64,000 nt of DNA. Source: Bog-473 sp963843365 (lineage in GTDB: Bacteria; Actinomycetota; Acidimicrobiia; Acidimicrobiales; RAAP-2). Below the pieces are notes generated by a model. That model made no database searches and had not been told where the DNA came from. It worked only from the letters and a program-made list of their open reading frames with translations. Positions within the stretch are counted from its first letter, which is position 1. Every line of letters starts with the position of its first letter. Below are positions 12,272 to 22,128 of this stretch, piece by piece. The position numbers and the translations under genes were made by a program. The stretch lies in assembly GCA_963843365.1 (NCBI GenBank), contig CAWJKG010000002.1:1-64000 (forward strand), in the 5' to 3' direction.

Positions 12272-12784
12272 CTAGTTTCCTTCCGGCGCTACTCCGGAGC
12301 GTCCGAGGGCCCGCGTTCGCCCTTGCACCGCGGCGTCGATCTGGTGCTGGAAGACCTCCTTGGCCTGGCGCATGAAGTCGCGCACGACGGCGAGCTCGTC
12401 GGCCTTGAAGCGCTGGGCCACCTGGCGCATCTCGTCGGCGGCGGGCTGCTGCAGACCCTGCAGGCGCTCGTGGGCGGCGGGCACGATCTCGACCCAGACC
12501 CGGCGCCGGTCCTCCGTGTCGCGCCGGCGGGTCACCATGCCCGCCTCCTCCAGGCGGTCGAGGATGAAGGTGACGGCGCCGGTGGTCAGCCCGCTCTCCT
12601 CGGCCAGCCGGCCGGCGGTCAGCGGTCCGCAGCGGTCGACCAGGTCGAGGCAGCGCAGGTCGGTCCGGCTCAGCTGCAGTTTCTTGGCCAGGCCCTCGTT
12701 GAACTCGGAGGCCGCGCCGAGGTACGCCAGGATCTCGGCCCGCAGCTGCTGCGCCAGCTCCGATCGCGACCACTGTCTTGACAT
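12272..12784 (-). CDS. MarR-family transcriptional regulator
   Basis: The protein has 170 residues with the winged helix of MarR proteins: the helix-turn-helix is LTAGRLAEESGLTTGAVTFI and the wing is RLEEAGMVTRRRDTEDRRRV, containing the conserved D-x-R-R motif. Helices at both ends (SELAQQLRAEILAYLGAASE; DELAVVRDFMRQAKEVFQHQ) form the dimer interface. It is transcribed divergently from an ABC exporter 32 bases away, so it very likely represses itself and the exporter and releases DNA on binding a small ligand. The ATG at 12784 gives a start at the first conserved helix. Confidence 0.85.
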   Translation of the reverse strand: MSRQWSRSELAQQLRAEILAYLGAASEFNEGLAKKLQLSRTDLRCLDLVDRCGPLTAGRLAEESGLTTGAVTFILDRLEEAGMVTRRRDTEDRRRVWVEIVPAAHERLQGLQQPAADEMRQVAQRFKADELAVVRDFMRQAKEVFQHQIDAAVQGRTRALGRSGVAPEGN

Positions 12785-12790
12785 GTAAAT

Positions 12791-12807
12791 AACTTTATCA
12801 CTAAGTT
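12791..12807. promoter_or_regulatory. Candidate MarR operator
   Basis: The 32-base divergent gap is strikingly AT-rich in this GC-rich genome and contains AACTT (12791-12795) and AAGTT (12803-12807) as an inverted repeat with seven bases between. The size and position between a MarR gene and its likely target suit an operator for a MarR dimer. Binding has not been shown. Confidence 0.4.
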
Positions 12808-12816
12808 TCTTTGGTA

Positions 12817-13869
12817 ATGACTGATTCTTTCCATGTCTCCCTGGCCGTGGAGGCACACGACCTGGTCAAGGTCTTCCCCCGCGGCAACGTCCGGGCGCTC
12901 GACGGGGTCTCCCTCGAGGTGGAGGCGGGCACCGTGCTCGGGCTGCTCGGGCCCAACGGCGCCGGCAAGACGACGGTCGTGCGCATCCTCTCCACCATCC
13001 TGGGCCCCGACTCGGGACACGCCACCGTGCTCGGCCACGACGTGGTCAAGGATGCCGAGGCGGTGCGCAGCATCATCGGCCTGGCCGGCCAGTACGCCGC
13101 GGTCGACGAGAACCTCACGGGCCGGGAGAACATCCACATGGTGGGCCGCCTCTCCCACCTGAGCCGCAAGGTGTCGGCGCGGCGGGCCGACGAGCTGCTC
13201 GAGGAGTTCGGCCTGAGCCACGCGGGCGACCGGGTGCTCAAGACCTACTCGGGCGGCATGCGCCGCCGGCTCGACCTCGCCGCCGCGCTGGTGGCGAACC
13301 CGCCGGTCCTCTTCTTGGACGAGCCGACGACCGGGTTGGATCCCCAGAGCCGCCAGGGCCTGTGGAGCGCCATCGAGGACCTGGTGCGGGAGGGCACGAC
13401 GGTCCTCCTGACGACGCAGTACCTCGAGGAGGCGGACCGGCTGGCCCGCGACATCGTGGTGATCGACCACGGGAGCGTCATTGCGCAGGGGACGCCGGCA
13501 CAGCTCAAGGCCAACCTCGGGACCTCGGTGGTCTCGGTGACGCTCGGCGCCCACGACGACGTGGCGCGCTCGGTCGCGCTGTTGTCGCCGCTCTCGGAGA
13601 AGTCGCCGGTGGTGGAGAACCTCAGCGTCGAGTTGACGGTCAACGACGGCCCCAAGGCGGGCGCCGACGTGCTGCGCGCGCTCGATGCGGCGGAGATCCC
13701 GATCGCCGGCCTGGCGCTGCGCGAACCCAGTCTCGACGACGTGTTCCTGACCCTCACCGGCCACAAGAGCGTGATCGAGGAGGGCGAGGAGGAGTCGGCC
13801 GCCCACCCGAAGCGGCGCTTCGGGCGCGGGCGCAAGGCAGCGACGACGAACGGAAAGGACGCGGCATGA
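12817..13869 (+). CDS. ABC exporter ATP-binding protein, DrrA type
   Basis: This is the ATPase subunit of a two-gene ABC-2 exporter. Walker A is LLGPNGAGKTTVVRIL, the signature is TYSGGMRRRLDLAAAL and Walker B is VLFLDEPTTGLDPQSR. An H-loop equivalent follows in TTVLLTTQYLEEADRLA. The roughly 90-residue C-terminal extension after the ATPase, ending in a lysine-rich tail, is typical of the DrrA (daunorubicin-resistance) branch. It ends in ATGA shared with the permease gene, so the two are translationally coupled. ATG 12817 is chosen; TTG 12811 is in frame. Family members export lipids, antibiotics or glycolipids, and the substrate is unknown here. Confidence 0.9.
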   Translation: MTDSFHVSLAVEAHDLVKVFPRGNVRALDGVSLEVEAGTVLGLLGPNGAGKTTVVRILSTILGPDSGHATVLGHDVVKDAEAVRSIIGLAGQYAAVDENLTGRENIHMVGRLSHLSRKVSARRADELLEEFGLSHAGDRVLKTYSGGMRRRLDLAAALVANPPVLFLDEPTTGLDPQSRQGLWSAIEDLVREGTTVLLTTQYLEEADRLARDIVVIDHGSVIAQGTPAQLKANLGTSVVSVTLGAHDDVARSVALLSPLSEKSPVVENLSVELTVNDGPKAGADVLRALDAAEIPIAGLALREPSLDDVFLTLTGHKSVIEEGEEESAAHPKRRFGRGRKAATTNGKDAA

Positions 13870-14687
13870 CGGCCACCCTCATCCCCCCGGTCCGGGTCAG
13901 CGAGCCGGCCCAGGGCAACCGCCTGTCCTGGGTCCTGGCGGACATCGTCACCATGGCGAAGCGCAACCTCCTCGCCGTCCTGCGGACGCCCGAGGCGCTC
14001 TTCTTCACGACGCTGCAGCCCATCATGTTCGTGCTGCTGTTCACCTACGTCTTCGGTGGCGCCATCCACGTCCCGGGCGGCCACTACATCCAGTTCCTGA
14101 TGCCGGGGATCTTCGTGCAGACGGTCATCTTCGGCGCCATGGCCTCGTCGTCCGGCCTGGCCGAGGACCTGCACAAGGGCATCATCGAGCGCTTCCGCGC
14201 CCTGCCGATGAGCCGCTCCGCCGTGCTGGCGGGGCGCACGGTGTCCGACCTGGTGCGCAACGTCTTCGTCGTGGCCCTGATCACCGTGGTCGGCTACGCC
14301 GTCGGATTCCGCATCGGGACGAACTTCGCGCTCTTCCTCTGCGGCGGCCTGGTGATCCTCTTCTTCGCCTACGCGTTGAGTTGGGGCTTCGCCTACATCG
14401 GCCTCTCGGCGCCGAATGCGGAGACGGCGCAGGTGATGGTGTTCCCCCTCATCTTCCCGCTGCTCTTCGCCTCGTCGGCCTTCGTCCCGGTGGCGTCCAT
14501 GCCCGGCTGGCTGCAGGCCTTCGCCGAGCACCAGCCGGTGACCCAGGTCGTCAACGCGTCGCGGTCGCTCATGGTGGGCGGCGTCCTGCACGACTCGGGC
14601 GCCGTGTGGTCCGCCCTCTTGTGGTCCGTCGGGCTGCTGGTGGTGCTGGTGCCGATCGCGGTGCGCAAGTACCGCAAGGTGGCCTGA
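13866..14687 (+). CDS. ABC-2 type exporter permease, DrrB type
   Basis: A 273-residue membrane protein with six hydrophobic segments, among them FFTTLQPIMFVLLFTYVFGG, FLMPGIFVQTVIFGAMASSS, VVALITVVGYAVGF, LFLCGGLVILFFAYALSW and VMVFPLIFPLLFASSAFVPV. The ABC-2 family motif is present (LHKGIIERFRALPMSRSAVL, the cytoplasmic coupling helix). It pairs with the ATPase encoded just upstream through a 4-base ATGA overlap. Divergent MarR control suggests inducible export of a toxic compound. The next gene, glyS, is convergent, 9 bases away. Confidence 0.9.
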   Translation: MTATLIPPVRVSEPAQGNRLSWVLADIVTMAKRNLLAVLRTPEALFFTTLQPIMFVLLFTYVFGGAIHVPGGHYIQFLMPGIFVQTVIFGAMASSSGLAEDLHKGIIERFRALPMSRSAVLAGRTVSDLVRNVFVVALITVVGYAVGFRIGTNFALFLCGGLVILFFAYALSWGFAYIGLSAPNAETAQVMVFPLIFPLLFASSAFVPVASMPGWLQAFAEHQPVTQVVNASRSLMVGGVLHDSGAVWSALLWSVGLLVVLVPIAVRKYRKVA

Positions 14688-14696
14688 GGCCCCGCC

Positions 14697-16028
14697 CTAC
14701 TCGTCGCCGGTGCGCCGGCGCAGCTCGCCCAGCAGGTCGTCGATGGGGACCCGCACCTGATCGGTGGTGTCCCGGTCGCGCACGGTCACCGCGTTGTCCT
14801 CGAGGGAGTCGAAGTCGACGGTGACGCACCACGGCGTCCCCACCTCGTCCTGGCGGCGGTAGCGCTTGCCGATGCCCTGGGTCACGTCGTAGTCGCACAT
14901 GAAGTGCGGCTGCAGGGTGCGCAGGACCTGGCGGGCCAGCGGCTCGAGCGTGTCCTTCTTCGACAGCGGGAGGACGGCCACCTGGTAGGGCGCCAGGCGC
15001 CAGTGCAGGCGCAGCACCGTGCGGGCCTCTCCCCCGACCTCGTCCTCGTCGTAGGCGGCGAGGAGGAAGGCCATCATGGTGCGGGTGGCGCCGGCGGCCG
15101 GCTCAATGACGTAGGGCGTGTAGCGCTCGTTGGTCTGGGGGTCGAAGTAGTCCAGCTTCTCGCCCGAGGCCTTGGCATGCGCGGTGAGGTCGTAGTCGCC
15201 GCGGTTGGCGATGCCCTCGAGCTCGTCCCAGCCCCAGGGGAAGAGGAACTCCACGTCGGCCGTGCCGCGGGAGTAGTGCGAGAGCTCGCTCTGCTCGTGG
15301 TGGCGCAGGTGCAGCTTGTCGGCCGGGATGCCGAGGTCGAGGTACCAGCGCATCCGCTCCTCGAGCCAGTAGTCGAACCACTTCTGGGCCTCGTCGGGCG
15401 GCACGAAGTACTCCAACTCCATCTGCTCGAACTCGCGGGTGCGGAAGACGAAGTTCTGCGGCGTGATCTCGTTGCGGAACGACTTGCCGACCTGGGCGAT
15501 GCCGAAGGGCGGCTTCTTGCGCGTGGTCCCGAGCACGCTGGCGAAGTTGGTGAACATGCCCTGGGCCGTCTCGGGGCGCAGGTAGGCCACGTGGCCCTCG
15601 TCCTCCACCGGGCCGGCGTGGGTCTTGAACATGAGGTTGAAGGCGCGGGCCTCGGTGAGCTCGGTGGAGCCGCAGTTGGGGCAGACGCCGTCGATTTTGT
15701 CCGCGCGCCAGCGCTCGTGGCACTTCTTGCAGTCGACCAGGGGGTCGGTGAAGGTGGCCAGGTGGCCCGAGGCGGCCCAGACGGCGGGCGGGCCGAGGAT
15801 GGCGGCGTCGAGGCCGACGACGTCGTCGCGCAGCTGGACCATGGCGCGCCACCAGGCGTTCTTGACGTTGCGCAGCATGTTGACGCCGAGCGGGCCGTAG
15901 TCGTAGGTGGAGCGGAAGCCGCCGTAGATCTCGGCCGAGGGGAAGATGAAGCCGCGGTGGCGGCACAGCCGCACCACCTTCTCCATCAGGTCGTCGGTGG
16001 CGGCCGCGGGCGCCTCGGTCTCTGTCAT
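14697..16028 (-). CDS. glyS: Glycyl-tRNA synthetase, single-chain alpha2 type
   Basis: This class II synthetase charges tRNA-Gly. Motifs: an N-terminal catalytic block with IYGGFRSTYDYGPLGVNMLR, a Cys4 zinc element (VDCKKCHERW ... GVCPNCGST), motif 2 in VGKSFRNEITPQNFVFRTRE, and motif 3 in PAAGATRTMMAFLLAAYD. The anticodon-binding C-terminus has LRLHWRLAPYQVAVLPLSKK and YRRQDEVGTPWCVTVDF. It is about 443 residues, complete and uninterrupted, and is the dimeric eukaryote-like form common in Actinobacteria. The ATG overlaps the stop of hemW (ATGA). The upstream frame is open through hemW only because of an indel there. Confidence 0.96.
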   Translation of the reverse strand: MTETEAPAAATDDLMEKVVRLCRHRGFIFPSAEIYGGFRSTYDYGPLGVNMLRNVKNAWWRAMVQLRDDVVGLDAAILGPPAVWAASGHLATFTDPLVDCKKCHERWRADKIDGVCPNCGSTELTEARAFNLMFKTHAGPVEDEGHVAYLRPETAQGMFTNFASVLGTTRKKPPFGIAQVGKSFRNEITPQNFVFRTREFEQMELEYFVPPDEAQKWFDYWLEERMRWYLDLGIPADKLHLRHHEQSELSHYSRGTADVEFLFPWGWDELEGIANRGDYDLTAHAKASGEKLDYFDPQTNERYTPYVIEPAAGATRTMMAFLLAAYDEDEVGGEARTVLRLHWRLAPYQVAVLPLSKKDTLEPLARQVLRTLQPHFMCDYDVTQGIGKRYRRQDEVGTPWCVTVDFDSLEDNAVTVRDRDTTDQVRVPIDDLLGELRRRTGDE

Positions 16029-17114
16029 CGGTGCAGGATACCGGAGCGGATTCTGGCGCTGACCTCGTTGGCCAGCAGCCGGCCGCGCAGCGTCAGCACC
16101 GCCCGGCCGTCGACGAGCTCGACGAGGCCCTCCAGCTCCTCGGGCCGCTCCAGGCTCTCCCAGGGCACGCCGCGGGGCGTGCGCAGCGAGAGCGACAGCG
16201 CCTCGAACTCCCGCTGCTCGGGCGTCAGCTCCTCGCGCCCGCCCTCGGGCGACGCGGCCGGCCTCGACGGCGTCGATGTAGCGGTCGGGCGTGCGCACGT
16301 TCCACCAACGGCTGCCGGCGCGGTGCGAGTGGGCGGCGGAGCCGATGCCGACGTAGTCGCCCTGCTCCCAGTAGAGGTGGTTGTGGCGGCACTCGTGGCC
16401 GGGCCGGGCCCAGTTGGAGATCTCCTCCCAGCGGTAGCCGGCGGCGGTGAGGACGGCGTCGGCGTGCTCGTAGCGCCGGGCCTCGGCGTCGTCGTCGGGA
16501 TGGCGCGCCGCGTCGGCGGCCAGCGGGGTGCCGGGCTCGACGGTGAGGCCGTAGGCGCTGAGGTGCGGCGGCGGGTGGTCCAGCGCGAGCACGTGGTCCA
16601 GCGTGGCGGCCCAGTCGCCGTCGCTCTCGGTGGCGGCGCCGAAGATGAGATCGAGGTTCCAGGTGGCGAAGCCGGCGTCGTGCACCGCGGCGGCGATGGT
16701 CTCGGCGGCGCGGGGCACGTGGCGCCGGCCCAGCCCGGCCAGCACGTGGGCCTGGGTGGACTGCAGGCCGAAGGAGACGCGGGTCACGCCGGCACGCCGG
16801 TAGGTCCCGAGGTGGGCGTCGTCGGCGTCCTCGGGATTGCACTCGACGGTCACCTCGGCGCCCGGCGCGCGCGGGATGGCGTCGAGGATGCGGCAGAGGG
16901 TGTCGGGGTGGAGGCGGGACGGGGTGCCCCCTCCGAAGAAGACGGACGTCGGCGGCGCGAGGTCACCCGCCCCGAAGGCGCGCTGCACTTCGAGGACGCA
17001 GGCGTCGGCGTAGCGCTCCATGAGATGGTCGCGGTCGGTGTAGGTGGCGAAGGCGCAGTAGTCGCAGCGCTCCCGGCAGAACGGGACGTGGACGTAGACG
17101 CCGAAGGGGGTCAA
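16025..17114 (-). CDS. hemW: HemW-like radical SAM protein (coproporphyrinogen III oxidase-like), frame-disrupted
   Basis: The N-terminus reads PFGVYVHVPFCRERCDYCAF, carrying the C-x3-C-x2-C iron-sulfur motif with Y-x-H-x-P-F-C that marks the HemN/HemW branch. TSVFFGGGTPSRL and RVSFGLQSTQAHVLAGLGR follow. An indel near 16258 shifts the frame within VEAG/AASPEGGREELTPEQ. The C-terminal HemW domain then ends in LLANEVSARIRSGILHR with TGA inside the glyS ATG. HemW is known in other bacteria as a heme chaperone rather than an oxidase. The start is read as TTG 17114 overlapping the recO stop. No R-x3-R motif of true HemN was looked for successfully. Confidence 0.85.
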
Positions 17115-17846
17115 AGGCCGGCGGTCGAGCGCACCGAGCGGATGCGCCGGTCGAGGTGCGCCTCCATCGCCTCGGTGGCCAGCTCGGCCACCTCGTCGGC
17201 CGCCGGGGGCGGCGGCCCCGCCAGCACCGCGGCCAGGTCGCCGCCGAGGATGCGGCGCAGCAGCGCCAGCGCGCCCGGGCTCATGTGGCGCCCGCTGCGA
17301 TGGGCCCGGCACAGCGTGCCGCCCGCCACGAGGTCGAAGGCCACCAGCTCCACCACGCCGTCGGGCTCGCCGCAGGCGGCACACTCATCGAGCACCGGGC
17401 CGGCGCCCTCGAGGACGAGCGCCTTCAAGAAGAACGACGGCGCGACCAGCGTCGGGTCGGCCTCGTCGTCGGCCAGGGCGGCGAGGGCGCCGACCAGCAT
17501 GGCGTAGAGCCGGGGGTCGGGGTGGCGCTCCTGGGCCATCTGGTCGGTCACCTCCAGGAGCGGCGATGCCCCGCGGCATGCGCTCGAGGTCCTCCCGGAT
17601 GGGGCGGAAGGCGTTCACGACCTCGACCTGGTTCACGATGTCGAGGTCGCTCCTCCCCTGCCACAGCAGGAGGTCGACCTGGGTCAGCGGCTCGAGGCGG
17701 CCGCCGAACTTGGAGGTGGTCTTGCGGATGCCCTTGGCGACGGCCCGCACCTTGCCGTGGCGCTCGGTGAGGAAGACGATGATCTTGTCGGCCTCGCCCA
17801 GGCGGTAGGTGCGCAGGACGACGCCCTTGTCGCGGAAGAGGCTCAC
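17111..17846 (-). CDS. recO: DNA repair protein RecO, frame-disrupted
   Basis: RecO loads RecA at gapped DNA together with RecR. The OB-fold N-terminus is clear: VSLFRDKGVVLRTYRLGEAD, VFLTERHGKVRAVAKGIRKT, KFGGRLEPLTQVDLLLWQGR, LDIVNQVEVVNAFRPIREDL. An indel near 17562 shifts to LLEVTDQMAQERHPDPRLYA, and the helical C-terminus with the zinc site C-A-A-C-G ... C-R-A-H follows. It ends SVRSTAGL. The GTG at 17846 overlaps a stop in the preceding open frame (GTGA). It is the first recognisable gene of the recO-hemW-glyS run. Confidence 0.92.
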
Positions 17847-18185
17847 CGTGGTCGGCGTGGGCTCGCGTCTGCGGTGGGCGGGGTCGAGCGGGCAGTAGCG
17901 CTCGCCCCGCCGCTCGGCCTCGGCGACGGCCCGGCGGGTCTCGGCGGCCAGGTCGGCGGCCCGGGTCGTGGGCCTCCTGGGCGGGCCGGACGCGGTCCAT
18001 GGCCTTCTTGCCCCGTGCGAGTGGCGGCCGTAGAGGAGCGTTGCCGGCGCGCGACGAGGGCCGCGATGGCGATGAAGGCGACGACGGCCGCGCCGGCGCC
18101 GGCGTGGCCCTCCGGGACCACGGCGACGACGAAGACGGCGAGCAGGGCGATCGCCGACCGCGATGGCGATCCGGCTGAAGGTCAT
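17843..18185 (-). CDS. Small membrane protein, frame-disrupted and poorly defined
   Basis: From ATG 18185 the frame reads MTFSRIAIAV, breaks near 18160 at GTCGGCGATCGCC, and continues as AIALLAVFVVAVVPEGHAGA and AGAAVVAFIAIAALVARRQR: two membrane helices with a basic end. Beyond that I cannot fix the frame. One frame stops exactly at the recO start (TGA 17843-17845); another holds DLAAETRRAVAEAERRGERY and RYCPLDPAHRRREP, which looks more protein-like but runs open into recO. Function is unknown. Confidence 0.4.
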
Positions 18186-18267
18186 CGCCCCCCATTCTCG
18201 CAGCTGCCGGCCCGGGCCGGGTCCGCCCGGCCGCACCGGACGTCCCGGCGGGCGACGGCGCCCGGCG

Positions 18268-19045
18268 TCAGGGGTTGACGGCCCCGAAGCGGCGCACCCG
18301 GCGCTGGTAGTCGATGACCGCCTCGTAGAGGTGGCGGCGGCGCATGTCGGGCCAGAGGGTCTCGGGGAAGACCAGCTCGCTGTAGGCGATCTCCCACAGC
18401 AGGAAGTTCGAGATCCGGGTCTCGCCCGAGGTGCGGATCACCAGGTCGGGGTCGGGCATGTCGGGGAAGTAGAGGTGGCGGCGGATCGCCTTCTCGTCGA
18501 CCTTGTTGGCGGGGGTGCCCTCGGCGACGAGGGCGCGCACGGCGTCGACGATCTCGGCCCGGCCGCCGTAGTTGAACGCCATCGTCATCACCATGCGCCG
18601 GTTGTGCTTGGTGAGCTCGATCGACTCGTCCATGCGCTTGAGCACCCGGCGGGGCACCCGCCAGTCCCGCCGGCCGGCGAAGCGGATCTGCACGCCCTTC
18701 TCGTTGAGCTCGTCGCGCCGGCGCATGAGCAGCGACTGGTTGAAGTTCATGAGGTAGCGCACCTCGTCGGGCGGGCGGCGCCAGTTCTCGGTGGAGAAGG
18801 CGTAGAGGGTGATCCACTTGATGCCGATCTCGAGGGCGCCGTTCACCACATCGAGCAGGGCGGTCTCGCCGGCGCCGTGGCCCTCGGTGCGGGGCAGGCC
18901 CCGGGCGCTTGGCCCAGCGGCCGTTGCCGTCCATGACGCAGGCGACGTGGACGGGCACCCGGGAGAGGTCCAGCTCCGGCGGGACCGGGTCGGGCGTCTC
19001 CGGGTCGGTGCCGTCGCCGGCTGCGGCGGTCACCGGCCCGGACAC
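18268..19045 (-). CDS. uppS: Undecaprenyl diphosphate synthase-type cis-prenyltransferase, frame-disrupted
   Basis: This cis-isoprenyl diphosphate synthase makes the lipid carrier for peptidoglycan. HVACVMDGNGRWAKR holds the catalytic Asp motif (M-D-G-N-G-R-W-A). After an inserted C near 18905 the frame resumes as GLPRTEGHGAGETALLDVVN. The remaining motifs are ITLYAFSTENWRRPPDEV, VQIRFAGRRDWRVPRRV, VMTMAFNYGGRAEIVDAV and DPDLVIRTSGETRISNFLLW, followed by YSELVFPETLWPDM. Actinobacteria often have two paralogues differing in chain length (decaprenyl or farnesyl); which this is cannot be decided. The start is GTG 19045. Confidence 0.92.
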
Positions 19046-19177
19046 CCCCCGGGTCGCGGACGGCGGAGGTCACCGGATGAACCTCCGCGGCCGCCTCCGG
19101 TCACGGCACGGGGCTGCCGATTCGTGTTCAAGTGGAGCACCCCGGCCAGGCGGTCGGGGTGAGGACCGAGGAGGACC

Positions 19178-19851
19178 ATGCCCGAGCAGCAGCTGCACCC
19201 CGCCCCGACACCACCGACATGTACGCGGTGCACGGCGTCTTCCGGGACACCCTCGGCGCCGCGCCCACGCTGGTCGGGGGCATCGCGCCCGGCGACGCCG
19301 AGCGGGTGGCGCTGATCGCCAACTACTACGAGAACATCCTGTCCTTCCTGGAGGCGCACCACGACGGCGAGGAGCAGCTCGTCTTCCCGCTGCTGCGGGA
19401 GCGCTGCGCCGGCGCGGGCGACGCTGATGGACCAATGGCCGAGCAGCACCACGAGGCGCTGGCGCTGCTGGAGCAGGCCAAGGCTGCGCTGGCGGCGTGG
19501 CCCGGCGGTGACGCCGCGGCGCAGAGGCGCGCGCAGGAGCGGCTGGTGGAGTTGGGCACCCACCTGATCGAGCACTCGACGAGGAGGAGGAGAAGGTGCT
19601 GCCGCTGGCGGGCGAGAACCTCTCCATGGAGGAGTGGGGCGCCCTCCCCGGCCACGGCATGGCCGACTTCGACGGCGACAAGATCTGGCTGATCCTCGGC
19701 CTCATCCGCGAGCGCATGACCGAAGAGCCAGCGGGCGGCCATGACGGCGCACATGCCGCCGCCGGCGCTCGAGATGTGGACCGGGTTCGGCGAGCAGGCG
19801 TTCAAGGACTACTCGGCGGTGGTCGAGGTGGAGGTGGTCAACCACGCCTGA
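19178..19851 (+). CDS. Hemerythrin-like domain protein, frame-disrupted
   Basis: ATG 19178 follows AGGAGG at 19169-19174. After MPEQQLHPAP the frame breaks near 19212 and continues as TTDMYAVHGVFRDTLGAAPT, then YYENILSFLEAHHDGEEQLV, AEQHHEALALLEQAKA and GTHLIEHLDEEEEKVLPLAG (break near 19575). After a further break near 19733 it ends MWTGFGEQAFKDYSAVVEVE. The histidines and glutamates in H-G-V-F-R-D, H-H-D-G-E-E, E-Q-H-H-E and H-L-x-E-E-E are spaced like the iron ligands of the hemerythrin four-helix bundle. Such proteins sense or store oxygen or nitric oxide through a diiron centre. It is transcribed alone between uppS and dinG. Confidence 0.75.
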
Positions 19852-19936
19852 GCGTGGCCGTCGGCGGGCGGTCCGGTCGGGGGCGGGCGTGCACCGGCCC
19901 CCACCAGGGCGGACGGAGGGCGTGACACCCCGGCGG

Positions 19937-19942
19937 TAGCGT
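19937..19942 (+). promoter_or_regulatory. Candidate -10 box of dinG
   Basis: TAGCGT ends eight bases before the ATG at 19951, with no Shine-Dalgarno sequence between. The spacing suits a leaderless transcript starting at or near the initiation codon. Confidence 0.4.
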
Positions 19943-19950
19943 CATCTCCG

Positions 19951-22075
19951 ATGACGGACGAGGACGTCGAGCTACTTCGCCGAGCCCGACGGCCTGGACG
20001 ACCTCGACGTCTTCGGCTCCTCGGGCGGATCCGAGGCCGACGCCCGGCAGGCGGGCGACGACGGCGTGGCGGGGCTGGACAAGATCACGGCCCAGATGTC
20101 CGGGGGCGAGCACCGCCCCGAGCAACAGGAGATGTGCCGGGCCGTGGCCGAGGCGATGGCCACGGGCACCCACCTCGTGGTGCAGGCCGGGACGGGGACC
20201 GGGAAGTCGCTGGCCTACCTGGTGCCGGCCGCGCTGAGCGGCAAGAAGGTCGTCGTGGCCACGGCGACCAAGGCGCTGCAGGACCAGCTGGCGGAGAAGG
20301 ACCTGCCCCAGGTCGAGGCGGGCCTCGGGCTGCCGGCCCCGCTGGACTTCGCCGTGCTCAAGGGCCGCAGCAACTACGTCTGCCGGCAGCGGGTGGCCGA
20401 GGTGGGCTCGGGTGGGATCCAGGCCGAGCTCGGCGACCAGGGGGCCGGGCGGGCCGACGAGGCCGGCGTCGCCGGCCGAGGAGAGCGAGGGACGGGAGTC
20501 CGAGGGCGCGCCGCCCGAGGGCATCGTCGAGGAAGTGCGCCAGCTGGTGGCCTGGTCGCAGAAGTCGGCCAGCGGGGACCGGGCCGACCTCAGCTTCGAG
20601 CCGTCCGACCGGGCCTGGAACATGGTGAGCGTCGGGCCGCGGGAGTGCCCGGGCGCCTTCAACTGCCCGTCCGGTGGGCGCTGCTTCGCCGAGGCCGCCC
20701 GCGAGCGGGCGTCGGTGGCCGACGTCGTCGTGGTCAACACCCACCTCTACGGGGCGCACCTGGCCAGCGGCGGCGTCGTGCTGCCCGAGCACGACGTGGT
20801 GATCTTCGACGAGGCGCACGAGCTGGAGGAGGTCATGACGTCGAGCCTCGGGGTGGAGGTGACGCCGGGCCGCTTCCGCTCGCTCGTGACCTCGGCGCGC
20901 TCCCTCGTCGAACAGCGCGACGCCGACCTGCTCGACTCCTTGGCGTCGGTCGGGGACCAGCTCGGCTCGCTGCTCGGCGACCGGGTCGGCACGCGCGTCC
21001 TGCACGACGAGGCGCGGCCGTCGGTCGACGACCGCGAGCTGGCCGAACTGCTCATCCGCGGCGCGGACATCAGCCGGCGCGTCGACCGACGCCCTCCGCC
21101 GCGGCGGCGCGCAGCGCTCGTTCCTCGACGACGGCGGGGTCCGAGCGCCGACCCCGACCGGGCCAGCCGCAAGACGCGGACGCTGCAGGCCGCCGTCCAC
21201 CTGGCGGAGGACCTGCACCGGTTCGAGACGCGCGCGCGACGGAGAGGTGGCCTGGGTCGACGGCACCCGGCGCAACGTCCGGCTGCGCCTCTCCCCCATC
21301 GACGTCGGCCCCGTGCTGTCCGGCGATGCTCTGGGGCGAGGTGACGTCGGTGCTGACCAGCGCCACCATCCCGCCGCGCATCGTCGAGCGGGTGGGCCTC
21401 GGCGCGTTCCCCACCGAGGAACTCAACGTGGGAAGCCCGTTCGACTACCGCTCCCACGCGCTGCTCTACGTCGCCCGCCACCTGCCGGACCGGCGCGCCG
21501 CGGGCGCCGAGGAGGCACTGCACGAGGAGCTGGCGCAACTGCTGGAGGCGGCGGGCGGGCGCACCCTGGCGCTCTTCACGAGCAGACGGGCCACCGAGGC
21601 GGCCGCGGCCGCGTTGGCGCCGGAGCTCCCCTACACCGTGCTGCTGCAGGGCGACCTGCCCAAGAGCCTGCTGCTCGAGAAGTTCGCCACCGACGAGACC
21701 TCGTGCCTCTTCGCCACCATGGGCTTCTGGCAGGGCGTGGACATCCCCGGCCGCGCCCTGTCGATGGTGACGATCGACAAGCTCCCGTTCCCCCGCCCGG
21801 ACGATCCGTTGCTGCAGGCCCGGCGGGACCGGGCCGGCGGAGGCGCCTTCTCCCTGGTCGACCTGCCGCGGGCGGCCACGCTGCTGGCCCAGGGCGCGGG
21901 CCGGCTGATCCGCACCGCGGAGGACCGCGGCGTGGTCGCCGTGCTCGATCCGCGGCTGGCCACGGCGTCCTACCGCGGCGTGCTTCTCGCCACCTTGCCG
22001 CCCATGCGGCGCTCGGTGGACATCCACGAGGTGGAGTCGTTCCTGCGGCGGGCGCTGGAGGGAGAGCCGGCGTAG
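19951..22075 (+). CDS. dinG: DinG/XPD-family ATP-dependent DNA helicase, frame-disrupted
   Basis: A superfamily 2 helicase of the DinG/XPD type, acting on D-loops, R-loops or damaged forks. Motifs: YFAEPDGLDDLDVFG after an early break near 19972; Walker A in VVQAGTGTGKSLAYLVPAAL; motif Ia VVVATATKALQDQLAEKDL; cysteines of the iron-sulfur region in YVCRQRV ... GPRECPGAFNCPSGGRC; the DEAH box in DVVIFDEAHELEEVM; and TSVLTSATIPPRIVERVG. The end reads CLFATMGFWQGVDIPGRALS, IDKLPFPRPDDPLLQARRD and AQGAGRLIRTAEDRGVVAVL. Frame breaks lie near 19972, 20430, 21090, 21237 and 21325. The iron-sulfur assignment rests on Cys spacing only. Confidence 0.9.
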
Positions 22076-22128
22076 GCCTGCGTGAGTTCCGGGACCCTGG
22101 GCAGCGAGAGGTCAAACCTGCTGCAGGG

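Noticed and set aside
14697..17384. An open frame of 895 codons joining HemW and glycyl-tRNA synthetase
   Set aside because: A frame error near 16258 removes the HemW stop from the frame; the real HemW end (SGILHR then TGA) lies in another frame and overlaps the glyS ATG. It is not a fusion protein.
14904..17507. An 867-codon plus-strand open frame
   Set aside because: It is antisense to glyS, hemW and recO, with low-complexity Gly/Val/Arg-rich composition and no ribosome site.
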